In this document: one piece after another, positions 8,083-18,254 of the stretch
Numbering within the stretch: the first letter of the stretch is position 1
Layout of the letters: each line of letters opens with the position of its first letter
Origin: Wenzhouxiangella sp. XN24
GTDB taxonomy: Bacteria > Pseudomonadota > Gammaproteobacteria > Steroidobacterales > XN24
Assembly: GCF_011064545.1 (NCBI RefSeq)
Contig: NZ_JAAMFG010000036.1
Coordinates: 124,001-188,000, forward strand
Reading direction: 5' to 3'
Length of the DNA stretch: 64,000 nucleotides
The notes under the pieces: generated by a model
Database searches by the model: none
Seen by the model: only the letters and a program-made list of their open reading frames with translations
What the model was told of the DNA's origin: nothing
Translations under genes and position numbers: made by a program

Positions 8083-8808
8083 ATGACAGGACGCGTGGCG
8101 GTTGTGACCGGCGGAACACGAGGAATCGGCGGCGCCATCTCCGAGGCGCTGGCGAAAAACGGCTACCAGGTGGCTGCGAATTACGTCGGCAGCACGGACC
8201 GGGCGAAGTCGTTCCAGGAGCGCACGGGCATAGCGACCTTCCGCTTCGACGTGGGCGATTTCGAGGCCAGCCGCGAGGGCGTGAAGCGCATCGAGCAGGA
8301 ACTCGGCCCGGTGGAAGTGCTCGTCAACAACGCCGGCATTACGCGCGACGGCACGCTGCACAAGATGAGCTTCGAGAACTGGGACGAGGTCATCCGCACC
8401 AACCTCACCAGCTGCTTCAACATGTGCCGCCACGTGATCGAGGGCATGCGGGACCGCAAGTTCGGCCGCATCGTGAACATCGGTTCGGTCAACGGCCAGG
8501 CGGGCCAGTACGGGCAGGTCAATTATGCGGCGGCGAAATCCGGTATTCACGGCTTCACCAAGGCGCTCGCCCAGGAAGGCGCGAAAGTGAACGTCACGGT
8601 AAACGCCGTGGCGCCGGGTTACGTCAACACCGAGATGGTGCGCGCGGTCCCGGACAAAGTGCTGGAGAAGATCATTGCCCGCATTCCGGTGGGTCGCCTC
8701 GGCGAGACGGACGACATCGTCCGCGCCGTGCTGTTCCTGGTCGCCGACGACGCGGACTTCATGACCGGCTCGACCATGTCCGTGAACGGCGGGCAGCACA
8801 TGTACTGA
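8083..8808 (+). CDS. phaB: Acetoacetyl-CoA reductase, copy 1
   Basis: 241-residue short-chain dehydrogenase. Rossmann motif TGGTRGIGG, NNAG motif, catalytic Ser in NIGSVNG and YAAAK (Tyr/Lys). The match to PhaB (SVNGQAGQYGQVNYAAAKSGIHGFTKALA) is strong. It reduces acetoacetyl-CoA to (R)-3-hydroxybutyryl-CoA with NADPH, giving the monomer for PHA synthase. Start set at ATG 8083 after GGAGAGGAG. It converges on phaC, with a GC-rich hairpin between them. A second reductase lies at 13073-13816. Confidence 0.92.
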   Translation: MTGRVAVVTGGTRGIGGAISEALAKNGYQVAANYVGSTDRAKSFQERTGIATFRFDVGDFEASREGVKRIEQELGPVEVLVNNAGITRDGTLHKMSFENWDEVIRTNLTSCFNMCRHVIEGMRDRKFGRIVNIGSVNGQAGQYGQVNYAAAKSGIHGFTKALAQEGAKVNVTVNAVAPGYVNTEMVRAVPDKVLEKIIARIPVGRLGETDDIVRAVLFLVADDADFMTGSTMSVNGGQHMY

Positions 8809-8834
8809 GCGGGCTTTCCGCCCGCCGGAAAGCG

Positions 8835-8868
8835 GCGCGCCGGCCCGGAATCGACCGGACCGGCGCGC
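8835..8868. terminator. Hairpin between convergent phaB and phaC
   Basis: Arms gcgcgccggcccgg (8835-8848) and ccggaccggcgcgc (8855-8868) pair with one C-A mismatch around a six-base loop. It sits between the converging stops of phaB and phaC, so it may act as a bidirectional terminator, although no clear T-run follows on either strand. Confidence 0.5.
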
Positions 8869-8894
8869 GTGACGGCCTCAGCCCGTTTCTTGCC

Positions 8895-10634
8895 TCAGCG
8901 GGTCTCGTCCAGCGTGCGCCGCACGTAGGAGCCCGGCGCGTCCTCGATGACCGGATAGTCCTTGTGCAGGCCGGGCTGGCGGGCGTTGACCTGGCCCCCG
9001 GCGTGCTTTTTCAGCCACTTGCCCCAGTCCAGCCACCAGCTCCCCGGGGTCTCCTCGGTCGATGAGAACCAGGTGTCGGGGTTGGCCGGCGGCTTGTCGC
9101 CGGCCCGGAAACCATACTTCACCTTGGTCGGCGGATTGATCGCGCCGGCGATGTGGCCCGAGTTTCCGAGCACGAAACGGTTCGGACCGGAGAACAGCTG
9201 CGTGGTCTCGTAGCAGGTCTTCCAGGGCGCGATGTGATCGTCGCGCGTGGCCAGGACGTAGCTCGGCGTGGTCACCCGGGTGACGTCGATCGGCTCGCCC
9301 GCGACCTCGATCCCGCCAGGCTCGCGCAGCAGGTTCTTCAGGTACATGTTGCGCATGAACCAGGTGTGGCAGGCCGCCGGCATGTTGGTCGCGTCCTCGT
9401 TCCAGTACAGCAGGTCGAAGGGGATGCGCGGCTTGCCGAGCAGGTAGTGGTTGATGATGAACGACCAGATCAAATCGGGCGCGCGCAGCATGCGGAAGCC
9501 CCACGAGACGTTGTCTCCCGGGATGAATCCCTTGGCGCGGCCGACCGCCTCCAGCCTGTCCACCAGCTCCTCGTTGACGAACACCTTGATGTCGCCCACG
9601 TCGCTGTAATCGACGAGCGTCGTGAGGAAGGTCGCCGACTTGATCGGCTTGCGGCCCTTCTTTTCCAGCCAGGCCAGCATTACGGTCAACAGGATGCCGC
9701 CGAGGCAGTAGCCCATGGCGTTGACCTCGTCCTGGCCGGTCAGATCCTTGATGACGTCGAGCGCCGTCAGCGGGCCTTCGGTCATGTAGTCGTCGAAGGT
9801 CTTGTCCCGGGTCTCGCCGTTGGGATTCACCCAGGAGATGAGGAACACCGTGTGCCCCTGGTCTACCGCCCAGCGCACCAGCGAATTGGACGGCTGCATG
9901 TCCAGCACGTAGAACTTGTTCAGCCACGGCGGGATGATCAGCAGCGGGCGGCGCGCCACCTTGGCCGTCGTGGGGGTGTACTGGATGAGTTGCATCAACT
10001 CGTTCTGGTAGACCACCTTGCCCGGCGTGACCGCCAGGTCGCGGCCGACCTTGAACGCCCCCATGTCGGACATGCTGACTTTCAGCCGGCCGTGCTCGAT
10101 ATCCAGGTCGGACCAGAAATTACGCACACCCTCGACGAGGTTGCGGCCCTTGCTCGACTTCGTCGCCGCCAGCACCTCGGGATTGCTGAGCGCGAAATTG
10201 CTGGGCGCCACGGCGTCGAGGAACTGCCCGGTGAAGAAGCGCAGCTTGCGCGCCGTGTCCTGGTCGAGCCCGGGGGTGCCGTCGGCCAGCGACAGCGTGG
10301 TCCGGGTGGTGGCCTCCCAGGTGCGACGCACCGCGTTGAACAACGGGCGCTTCTGCCAGGTGGCGCCGCTGAAGCGGCGGTCGCCGTTGATGCCGTTCGC
10401 GGCGGTGCCGTTGACCGGGGTGCCGACGGCCTGGCGCAGCAGTTCGCCGCCGATGCCGAGGTAATCCCCGGTCAGCGAGACCGAGTGTTTCATGACGAAG
10501 CCGGGATGCGTCGCGAGGGCTGCGACCCACTGCGCGTACGCCTTGCCCAGGTCGGCGGAAAGGCCGGTCATGACGCGCGCCATCTGGTACTGCGCTTTCA
10601 GGTTTTCCGGCTTGAGATGCTTCAAAACTGACAT
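8895..10634 (-). CDS. phaC: Class I poly(3-hydroxyalkanoate) synthase
   Basis: 579 residues, normal class I length. The lipase-like box is GYCLGG with the nucleophile Cys at C310; the other triad members fit DDHIAPW (Asp) and GNSGHIAG (His). It polymerises (R)-3-hydroxyacyl-CoA into PHA on granule surfaces. ATG 10634 is chosen because GGAG stands nine bases upstream and the protein then starts like other PhaC (MSVLKHLKPENLKAQYQMAR). It lies 14 bases after phaA in the same direction, so phaA-phaC is an operon read leftward. Confidence 0.95.
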   Translation of the reverse strand: MSVLKHLKPENLKAQYQMARVMTGLSADLGKAYAQWVAALATHPGFVMKHSVSLTGDYLGIGGELLRQAVGTPVNGTAANGINGDRRFSGATWQKRPLFNAVRRTWEATTRTTLSLADGTPGLDQDTARKLRFFTGQFLDAVAPSNFALSNPEVLAATKSSKGRNLVEGVRNFWSDLDIEHGRLKVSMSDMGAFKVGRDLAVTPGKVVYQNELMQLIQYTPTTAKVARRPLLIIPPWLNKFYVLDMQPSNSLVRWAVDQGHTVFLISWVNPNGETRDKTFDDYMTEGPLTALDVIKDLTGQDEVNAMGYCLGGILLTVMLAWLEKKGRKPIKSATFLTTLVDYSDVGDIKVFVNEELVDRLEAVGRAKGFIPGDNVSWGFRMLRAPDLIWSFIINHYLLGKPRIPFDLLYWNEDATNMPAACHTWFMRNMYLKNLLREPGGIEVAGEPIDVTRVTTPSYVLATRDDHIAPWKTCYETTQLFSGPNRFVLGNSGHIAGAINPPTKVKYGFRAGDKPPANPDTWFSSTEETPGSWWLDWGKWLKKHAGGQVNARQPGLHKDYPVIEDAPGSYVRRTLDETR

Positions 10635-10648
10635 CGTGTTCACTCCGC

Positions 10649-11842
10649 TCAAGAGAGCCGCTCGAAGATGGCGGCAATGCCCTGCCCGCCGCCGATACAC
10701 ATGGTGACGAGAGCGTAGCGCCCGTTACAGCGTTCCAGTTCGTGCAACGCTTTCACGGTGATGATGCAGCCCGTGGCGCCGATGGGATGACCCAGCGAAA
10801 TGCCGCTGCCGTTCGGGTTGACCAGGTCGGGCGGCAGGTCGAGGTCGCGGCAGACCGCGAGCGCCTGGGCCGCGAAGGCCTCGTTCACTTCGAACACGTC
10901 GATGTCGGAGACCTTCAGGCCGGTCTTCTCGAGCAAGGCCCGCGTGGCCGGCACCGGGCCGATGCCCATGTACTTCGGCTCGACGCCCGCGAAGCTGTAA
11001 CCCACCAGGCGCGCCATCGGCGTCAGCCCCTTCGCCTCGGCGGCGGCGCGCTCCATCAGCACCACCGCCCCGGCGCCGTCGTTCAGGCCCGAGGCGTTGC
11101 CGGCCGTGACACTGCCGTCGCCCTTGAAGGCGGGACGCAGCTTGGCCAGGCTCTCGAGACTCGTCTCGCGACGCACGTGCTCGTCGGTGTCGAACAATTT
11201 CTTTTCGCGCTTGACCTTCACTTCGACGGGCACGATCTGTCCCTTGAAGCGGCCCTCGTCGATGGCACGCGCGGCCCGCACCTGGCTTTCGAGCGCGATT
11301 GCGTCCTGGTCCTCGCGACTGACCTTCCAGCGCTCCGCCACGTTCTCGGCAGTGATGCCCATGTGACAGGAATCGAAGGGGTCGCTCAGCGCGCCGACCA
11401 TGGCGTCGATCACCTGGCCGTCGCCGAGGCGCTGGCCGAAGCGCATGCCGGGCAGCCAGTACTGCGCGCGGCTCATGCACTCGGCGCCGCCGGCCACCGC
11501 GGCCGGGGTGTCGCCCTGGAGGATCAGCTGGGCTGCGGACACGATGGCCTGCAGGCCGCTGCCGCACAGCCGGTTGACGGTGACGGCCGGCGTTTCGACG
11601 GGGAGGCCCCCGTTCACGGCGGCCGCCCGCGCAAGATACATGTCCCGCGCCTCGGTGTGGATGACGTTGCCGAACACGCAATGGCCGATGTCGGCCGGCT
11701 CGAGTCCCGCCCGGTTGACGGACTCGCGCACGACCAGCGCTGCGAGGTCGGCGGGCGGGCTGCCGGCGAGGGCGCCTCCGTAGGTACCGATGGCGGTGCG
11801 GACGGCGGACACGACGACGACTTCGCGATGCTGCTCACTCAT
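10649..11842 (-). CDS. phaA: Acetyl-CoA C-acetyltransferase (beta-ketothiolase)
   Basis: 397-residue thiolase. Acyl-enzyme Cys in NRLCGSGLQA (C93), His in GHPIGATG, second Cys in CIGGGQG, and the NGSGISLGHP loop are all present. It condenses two acetyl-CoA to acetoacetyl-CoA, the first step of PHB synthesis, and may also work in fatty acid breakdown. It is the first gene of phaA-phaC, 182 bases downstream of the phasin gene and separated from it by a strong terminator, so it must have its own promoter in 11843-11977, which I could not define. Confidence 0.94.
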   Translation of the reverse strand: MSEQHREVVVVSAVRTAIGTYGGALAGSPPADLAALVVRESVNRAGLEPADIGHCVFGNVIHTEARDMYLARAAAVNGGLPVETPAVTVNRLCGSGLQAIVSAAQLILQGDTPAAVAGGAECMSRAQYWLPGMRFGQRLGDGQVIDAMVGALSDPFDSCHMGITAENVAERWKVSREDQDAIALESQVRAARAIDEGRFKGQIVPVEVKVKREKKLFDTDEHVRRETSLESLAKLRPAFKGDGSVTAGNASGLNDGAGAVVLMERAAAEAKGLTPMARLVGYSFAGVEPKYMGIGPVPATRALLEKTGLKVSDIDVFEVNEAFAAQALAVCRDLDLPPDLVNPNGSGISLGHPIGATGCIITVKALHELERCNGRYALVTMCIGGGQGIAAIFERLS

Positions 11843-11977
11843 GGCGCTGGAATCCTTTGTTGTTGGTCACGGCCTTGTATCGGCCATTGAACTTGCCACC
11901 AGTCGCGGATTGTCGCAAGGGTGGCCGCGGGTGGCATCCGCAGATACCCCGGGCAAGCCCGGGGGCCTGCCGGACGC

Positions 11978-12013
11978 AAAAAAAACGGGCGGGACGTCGC
12001 CGCCCCGCCCGTT
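11978..12013 (-). terminator. Rho-independent terminator of the phasin gene
   Basis: On the minus strand, arms aacgggcggg and cccgcccgtt (12004-12013 with 11984-11993) form a perfect ten-base stem, followed by a run of eight T (11978-11985). It begins about 11 bases after the phasin stop. This separates phasin transcription from the downstream phaA-phaC operon. Confidence 0.88.
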
Positions 12014-12024
12014 CCCGTCCTGCT

Positions 12025-12417
12025 TCAGGCGCCCTTCTTGCCTGCCGGCTTCGGCGCGGCGGCCTGCGCGGCGGCCATGGTCTCGCCGAAATTCGACTGG
12101 GCCTGCTTGATGCCCTGTTCCGCCCACGCGGCCAGCTTGCCCTGCGCCTCGGTGGCGGTTTCCATCAGGCTCTCCGCGCGCTTCTGTACCCGCGCGACAT
12201 ATTCCTCGGCCAGCTTCGTCTGGGCCTGGAAGTACTCGGTCGGACTGGTCGTCGAAGCGGCGACTTTCATCTGCTCGACGGCGAGATCGATCGCGTCGCC
12301 CAGCAGGTCGGCCTGCATCTGGAAACCCTTCTCGAAGCTCTCGAAACCGAATTCCGTCATCTCGGCAAGGGGTGCGCCGGCCTTCTGGGCCTGGGTGTAA
12401 AGGTCGTCGTACGTCAT
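12025..12417 (-). CDS. phaP: Phasin family protein
   Basis: 130 residues, predicted mostly helical, matching the phasin_2 type (ALA-rich C-terminus, FEKGFQMQADLLGDAIDLAVEQMKV in the centre, YFQAQTKLAEEYVARVQ after it). Phasins coat PHA granules and control their size. ATG 12417 is preferred over upstream in-frame starts since it gives the normal phasin N-terminus (MTYDDLYTQAQKAG). The 5' leader carries a TATAAT box and a 31-base palindrome resembling a PhaR operator; a strong terminator follows. Expression is therefore probably PHA-dependent through PhaR. Confidence 0.87.
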   Translation of the reverse strand: MTYDDLYTQAQKAGAPLAEMTEFGFESFEKGFQMQADLLGDAIDLAVEQMKVAASTTSPTEYFQAQTKLAEEYVARVQKRAESLMETATEAQGKLAAWAEQGIKQAQSNFGETMAAAQAAAPKPAGKKGA

Positions 12418-12484
12418 GGCTGGGTCCTCAGGTTGTTCCGTAACTGCTCGATGGCGGTTTGCCATCCCGGGGACACAAGCTAGC

Positions 12485-12528
12485 AGAAATCTTTTTGCAT
12501 TGCAAAAAGATTTCTTCTGTGGATTATA
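12485..12528 (-). promoter_or_regulatory. Promoter and candidate PhaR operator of the phasin gene
   Basis: On the minus strand a perfect TATAAT (12523-12528) is followed about seven bases later by a 31-base perfect inverted repeat: arms agaaatctttttgc (12485-12498) and gcaaaaagatttct (12502-12515) around att. The centre reads TTGC-ATT-GCAA, the same layout as the CTGC-N3/4-GCAG sites known for PhaR repressors. A good -35 box is not seen. The palindrome would cover the first transcribed bases, a standard repressor position. Alternative: an RNA hairpin in the leader. Confidence 0.68.
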
Positions 12529-12545
12529 CGTACCCTTAAAAACAA

Positions 12546-13028
12546 CTACTTAGGCTTATTGGCGCCGGGTTTTTTATTTTGCGACTGCGTATCCGACATG
12601 CCGAACATGCGCTGCTGGAGCTCCTTCCAGGTGGCGAGGTTCTGCTCGGCCAGCTGGCTGACGGTGGACAGCGGCGTATCCTTCATCATCGTCAGGACCT
12701 GTTCCTGGAAGCTCTGCTGCTGATCCACGAAAGCGCCGACGCTGCGCTCGAGGTAGGTCGAGAGAAAGTCCTGCATCGCGCCGCCGTAGAAGCGGATCAG
12801 CTGCTCCAGCAACTCGGCGGACAGCAGCGGCCGTCCCGCCTCTTCCCGTTCGACGATGATCTGCAGGAGGATGCTGCGGGTGAGGTCTTCGCCGGTCTTG
12901 GCGTCCTCGACCCGCACCTTCTCGCCCGCGACTACTAGCTCGCGGACCTCGTCCAGCGTGAGGTGGCGACTCTCCGACGGGTCGTAGAGGCGGCGATTGG
13001 CATATTTCCGGATGACGCGTTCTTTCAT
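12546..13028 (-). CDS. phaR: PHA synthesis repressor PhaR
   Basis: 160 residues. The N-terminal DNA/PHB-binding domain is unmistakable (VIRKYANRRLYDPSESRHLTL, about residues 5-25), followed by two PHB accumulation regulatory segments (RFYGGAMQDFLSTYLERS) and a Gln/Lys-rich tail. PhaR binds PHA granules and, when free, represses phasin and its own gene. It lies directly upstream of phaP on the same strand and 45 bases downstream of the second acetoacetyl-CoA reductase gene, so reductase and phaR are probably co-transcribed. ATG 13028 is the natural start. Confidence 0.93.
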   Translation of the reverse strand: MKERVIRKYANRRLYDPSESRHLTLDEVRELVVAGEKVRVEDAKTGEDLTRSILLQIIVEREEAGRPLLSAELLEQLIRFYGGAMQDFLSTYLERSVGAFVDQQQSFQEQVLTMMKDTPLSTVSQLAEQNLATWKELQQRMFGMSDTQSQNKKPGANKPK

Positions 13029-13072
13029 GGGCTCATAATGCAGCCCCGGGCGCCCGCCGTGAAGTGCCGGCC

Positions 13073-13816
13073 TCAGTCCATGTGGTATCCGCCGTTCACC
13101 GACAGGTCCGTCCCCGTGATGTAAGCGGCGTCGTCGGAGGCGAGAAACAGCACGGCGCGTGCGATTTCGGCGGGCTTGCCGAAGCGGCCGACCGGGATCT
13201 GCTCGCGGATGCCCTCGCGGATGGGCTCCGGGACGTTCATGATCAGGGGCGACTCGATGTAGCCCGGCGAGACCGTGTTCACGGTGATGCCCTTGCGGGC
13301 CACTTCGCGCGCGACGGCCATCGTGAAGCCGTGCACCCCGGCCTTGGCGGCCGAGTAGTTCGCCTGGCCGAACTGGCCGCGCTGCCCGTTCACCGAGGAG
13401 ATGTTGACGACGCGCCCGAACTTGCGCTCGATCATCCCCTCGATGACCGACTTCGTGGCGTTGTAGACGCTGTCGAGGTTGGTACGCAGTACCGCCTGCC
13501 AGTCGGCCGGCGCCAGCTTGGCGAGGCGGCCGTCGCGGGTGATTCCGGCGGCATTCACCAGCAGGTCCACGGGACCGAGCTCGGCCTCGACGGCTGCCAC
13601 GCCGGCGCGGGTCGCCTCGTAATCGCTGGCGTCGAAGGGCTGTATGTGGATCTGCAAGCCGCGCGCGGCGAGTTCCTGCTGCCATTTGGCCGCGTTCTCC
13701 GCGTCGCCGGGATGACAGTTGGCCGCCACCTGGTAACCCGCCTCGAGCAGGACCTCGCAGATGACCCTGCCGATGCAGCCCGTGCCCCCGGTGACCAGCG
13801 CGTTTCGTCCGCTCAT
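13073..13816 (-). CDS. phaB: Acetoacetyl-CoA reductase, copy 2
   Basis: 247-residue SDR of the PhaB type: catalytic NISSVNG and YSAAK, SVNGQRGQFGQANY in the substrate region. It differs clearly from copy 1: the dinucleotide motif reads TGGTGCIG and the usual NNAG is NAAG. ATG 13816 follows AGGAG. The upstream region contains a promoter-like TTGCAT-18-TATGCT and a TTGC-ATT-GCAC motif overlapping its -35, similar to the phasin operator. It probably leads a phaB-phaR transcript. Whether both copies reduce acetoacetyl-CoA is unknown. Confidence 0.88.
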   Translation of the reverse strand: MSGRNALVTGGTGCIGRVICEVLLEAGYQVAANCHPGDAENAAKWQQELAARGLQIHIQPFDASDYEATRAGVAAVEAELGPVDLLVNAAGITRDGRLAKLAPADWQAVLRTNLDSVYNATKSVIEGMIERKFGRVVNISSVNGQRGQFGQANYSAAKAGVHGFTMAVAREVARKGITVNTVSPGYIESPLIMNVPEPIREGIREQIPVGRFGKPAEIARAVLFLASDDAAYITGTDLSVNGGYHMD

Positions 13817-13878
13817 ACCCTTCTCCTGATTGTTATTGGATCTTTGTCGATGGGCGCGGAGCATAACGCGTTTTTATT

Positions 13879-13889
13879 GTGCAATGCAA
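13879..13889 (-). promoter_or_regulatory. Second candidate PhaR site, before phaB copy 2
   Basis: Minus strand TTGCATTGCAC, differing from the core of the phasin operator (TTGCATTGCAA) only in the last base. It overlaps a possible -35 (TTGCAT), 18 bases from a possible -10 (TATGCT), about 40-50 bases upstream of the start codon region. This fits repression of a reductase-phaR transcript. Confidence 0.5.
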
Positions 13890-13913
13890 AATATTGTTGC
13901 GGACGCACAAACG

Positions 13914-13943
13914 AGGACGGGCGGCCCGAGGGCCGCCCGTCCT
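13914..13943. terminator. Strong hairpin after the porin gene
   Basis: Perfect 14-base arms aggacgggcggccc (13914-13927) and gggccgcccgtcct (13930-13943) with a two-base loop. It starts about 40 bases beyond the porin stop on the minus strand and is followed there by a short, interrupted T-stretch (cgtttgtg). Likely the porin terminator. Confidence 0.62.
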
Positions 13944-13981
13944 GCCGGCAACGTGGCCGGATCCTGTCGGCCTGGGTCGGC

Positions 13982-15067
13982 CTAGAAGAACACCTGAGCA
14001 CCGACGCGGAAGGCGTCGGTCTTTTCGCCGCCGACGAACTGGTCGTCGATCGAGTACTCGGCCTTGATGTTGGCGCGGTGACCGCTGATGTAGTAGCTCA
14101 GGCCCAGCCCGATGGTGTCGAGCGACTCACCGGCATCCGGGTCCTGCTGCTGCCAGCGAACCACCGGCTGCCACTTGCTGCCCGTGGGCAGGAACGCGGC
14201 CTGCAGGCTGAAGCTCTTGCCATCGCCAAAGCCGCCGATGACGCCGTCCCAGTCGATGTAGGTGCCGTTCAGCGACAGGTGACCTGCCCCGATGCCCTGC
14301 TCCGCCGTGAAGAACAGGCTCCAGGCCTCGTGGTCGTCGAAGCCAGTGCTGGCGCGACCCATGCTGTCGTAACCTGCGCCGAAGGTCAGCACGTCGAGCG
14401 CGCCGAGGCTGTTCTGGTTGAAGAACCAGCCGCCCTGCGGTGAGGCCAGGTTAATCGTGACCATACCCGTGATGCGGCCGTCGCCCCCGTCATTGCGCGT
14501 CGCGTCGCGATCGCCGCGGAAGTAACCCACGCGATAGCCGACCATGCCGCCGCCGAGCAGGCCGCGGGCCATGATGCCGTCGTCGCGCCAGAAGGCGCCG
14601 CTGGGGGTGGTGGGCTGGTTGGCCAGGGTGCGGGTCGGATAATCGAGCGCGGTCAGCGACACGGCGGACGACTGGTTGTCGATCGTGAACGGCACCAGCA
14701 TGCGGCCGACCATCACGTTGAATTCCGGAGCGATCCGGTAGTCGATGAACGCGTCGGTGAGCACCGGATCCTGGCGGCCGCCGGCGGCGCTGCCGGAGGC
14801 GGCGTCGTAGTTGACGAAGAAGTGCACCTTCTCTGCAGCCTGGCCGAGCAACATGATGCGGTTGCGGCGGGTGAAGAAATCGTTGGAGCGATCGCCGGCG
14901 TTCTTGTCGTCGACGGACTCGTACCAGAACTGGTGCAGATAGCCCAGCTGGACCCAGGCGTTCTCGTTCACCTCGAGCTTCGGACTCCATGCGCTTGCCG
15001 TATGCGGCACCATCGCGAGCACGGCTGCCGCCAGCAGGCCGCTGGAGAGAGGCTTGTTCAATCTCAT
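13982..15067 (-). CDS. Outer-membrane porin (phosphate-selective OprO/OprP-like)
   Basis: 361 residues with a clear signal peptide (MRLNKPLSSGLLAAAVLAM, cleavage after ASA). The rest has alternating hydrophobic beta-strand texture and ends in the aromatic residue typical of outer-membrane barrels (RVGAQVFF). The sequence layout (WVQLGYLHQFWYES, then FFTRRNRIMLLGQ and FFVNYDAASG, later AFIDYRIAPEFNVMVGRM) resembles the phosphate-selective porin O/P group, but substrate specificity is not readable. ATG 15067 follows AAGGAG. It is divergent from acs, sharing a 484-base intergenic region. Confidence 0.78.
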   Translation of the reverse strand: MRLNKPLSSGLLAAAVLAMVPHTASAWSPKLEVNENAWVQLGYLHQFWYESVDDKNAGDRSNDFFTRRNRIMLLGQAAEKVHFFVNYDAASGSAAGGRQDPVLTDAFIDYRIAPEFNVMVGRMLVPFTIDNQSSAVSLTALDYPTRTLANQPTTPSGAFWRDDGIMARGLLGGGMVGYRVGYFRGDRDATRNDGGDGRITGMVTINLASPQGGWFFNQNSLGALDVLTFGAGYDSMGRASTGFDDHEAWSLFFTAEQGIGAGHLSLNGTYIDWDGVIGGFGDGKSFSLQAAFLPTGSKWQPVVRWQQQDPDAGESLDTIGLGLSYYISGHRANIKAEYSIDDQFVGGEKTDAFRVGAQVFF

Positions 15068-15551
15068 CGTTATTCTCCTTGTGTAGAACTCGTCTGTAGC
15101 GGGGATACGGCGTCCGGACCCTGGACACGTCGCGACCGGGGGATTCGTTCTCGCGACGAATTTCCCGACCCATCGAGGCACGCCTTGCCGTCATCTCCCC
15201 TGCTGGTTGTCGTCTGGAGGCAACTCGCACCGCGCATCATCACGCATGGCGGCACGTTATTGGTATTAGCTGAAAGTCTAAGTTTCTGCTACCTGAAAGT
15301 AACATTGATCAGGGAAAACCGAAACATCGCTCACGCATTGCGTTGTAAAAAAACCACAATCCTGCGGCGCTGTCGTGCACGCCGGGAGAATGCGGGCCCG
15401 CCGCCGAGTTGCGTTAAGCTTCGGCACAGGCCCAAGGCGCCGCTGCGACGAAGGTCTAATGTACGCGCCAAGGCGCGAACCCAAGACTCACATGATGAAA
15501 AATACGGCTCGCGCGGTCACGCGCGGGACCCGTTACAAGGAGGAGGAATCG
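15068..15551. promoter_or_regulatory. Divergent intergenic region between porin and acs
   Basis: 484 bases without a gene. The stretch 15250-15360 is markedly more AT-rich than its surroundings, as expected for promoters, but I could not assign convincing -35/-10 pairs. It is the expected place for CrbR action on acs. A strong ribosome binding site (AAGGAGGAGG) closes it in front of acs. Confidence 0.45.
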
Positions 15552-17501
<1,950 letters not shown>

Positions 17502-17547
17502 GATCGGCGGGATCTCGCCGCGGGCGAGGCTGCCAGGCCGAACAATC

Positions 17548-17580
17548 CCCGTGGCGGCGCCCGCAAGGGCCCGCCGCGGG
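17548..17580. terminator. Hairpin between acs and crbR
   Basis: GC-rich arms 17548-17562 and 17567-17580 pair around a gcaa tetraloop with one bulge. No T-run follows, so it may be a weak terminator or an mRNA-stabilising structure between acs and the response regulator. Confidence 0.4.
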
Positions 17581-17597
17581 AATACCGGGAAACAATC

Positions 17598-18254
17598 ATG
17601 GGCGAGAGTGCGCGCATTATCGTCGCAGACGACCACCCGCTGTTCCGTGAGGCGTTGCAGCAGGCGCTCGCCCCGATGATGCCCGGCGTAAGCTTCATCG
17701 AGGCGGAATCCTTCGAGTCCCTGCAGGCGGCCGTGGGCGATTGCGAGGATGCGGACCTGGTGCTGCTCGACCTGGAAATGCCGGGTGCGCAGGGTTTCTC
17801 GGTGCTCGCCTGGCTGCGCACGCAATACCCCGCGCTGCCGGTGGTGCTGGTGTCGGCGACCAGCGACGCCGGGGTCATGCGCCGCGCGGTGGATTTCGGC
17901 GCCTCCGGCTTCATCCCGAAATCGTCTCCCGCGGAAACCATTTCCGAGGCCATCGCCGCGGTGCTCGAGGGCGAGATCTGGCTGCCCGAGGCGGCGCTGG
18001 CGCTGGACGACTCGACGCTCTCGGAACACGAGGAACTGGCCCGGCGCGTCGCGAGCCTCACGCCGCAGCAGTTCCGGGTGCTGGACATGCTGGCGGAGGG
18101 GCTGCTGAACAAGCAGATCGCCGCCGAGCTGCAGGTCTCGGAGGCCACCATCAAGGCCCACGTGACCGCGATTTTCCGCAAGCTCGGCGTGCGCAGCCGC
18201 ACCCAGGCGGCCGTCGCGGCGCGCCGGCTCGAGACCTCAGCCCGACCCGATTAA
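17598..18254 (+). CDS. crbR: LuxR-type response regulator, CrbR-like
   Basis: 218 residues: a receiver domain (acidic pocket VADDHP near residue 10, phospho-acceptor D58 in LLDLEMPG, KSSPAET with the conserved Lys) and a C-terminal LuxR helix-turn-helix (LLNKQIAAELQVSEATIKAH). In Vibrio and Pseudomonas the CrbR/ErdR regulator activates acs. Its place directly after acs and convergent with a CrbS-like kinase supports that role here. The stop codon overlaps the stop of the kinase gene by four bases. Confidence 0.88.
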   Translation: MGESARIIVADDHPLFREALQQALAPMMPGVSFIEAESFESLQAAVGDCEDADLVLLDLEMPGAQGFSVLAWLRTQYPALPVVLVSATSDAGVMRRAVDFGASGFIPKSSPAETISEAIAAVLEGEIWLPEAALALDDSTLSEHEELARRVASLTPQQFRVLDMLAEGLLNKQIAAELQVSEATIKAHVTAIFRKLGVRSRTQAAVAARRLETSARPD

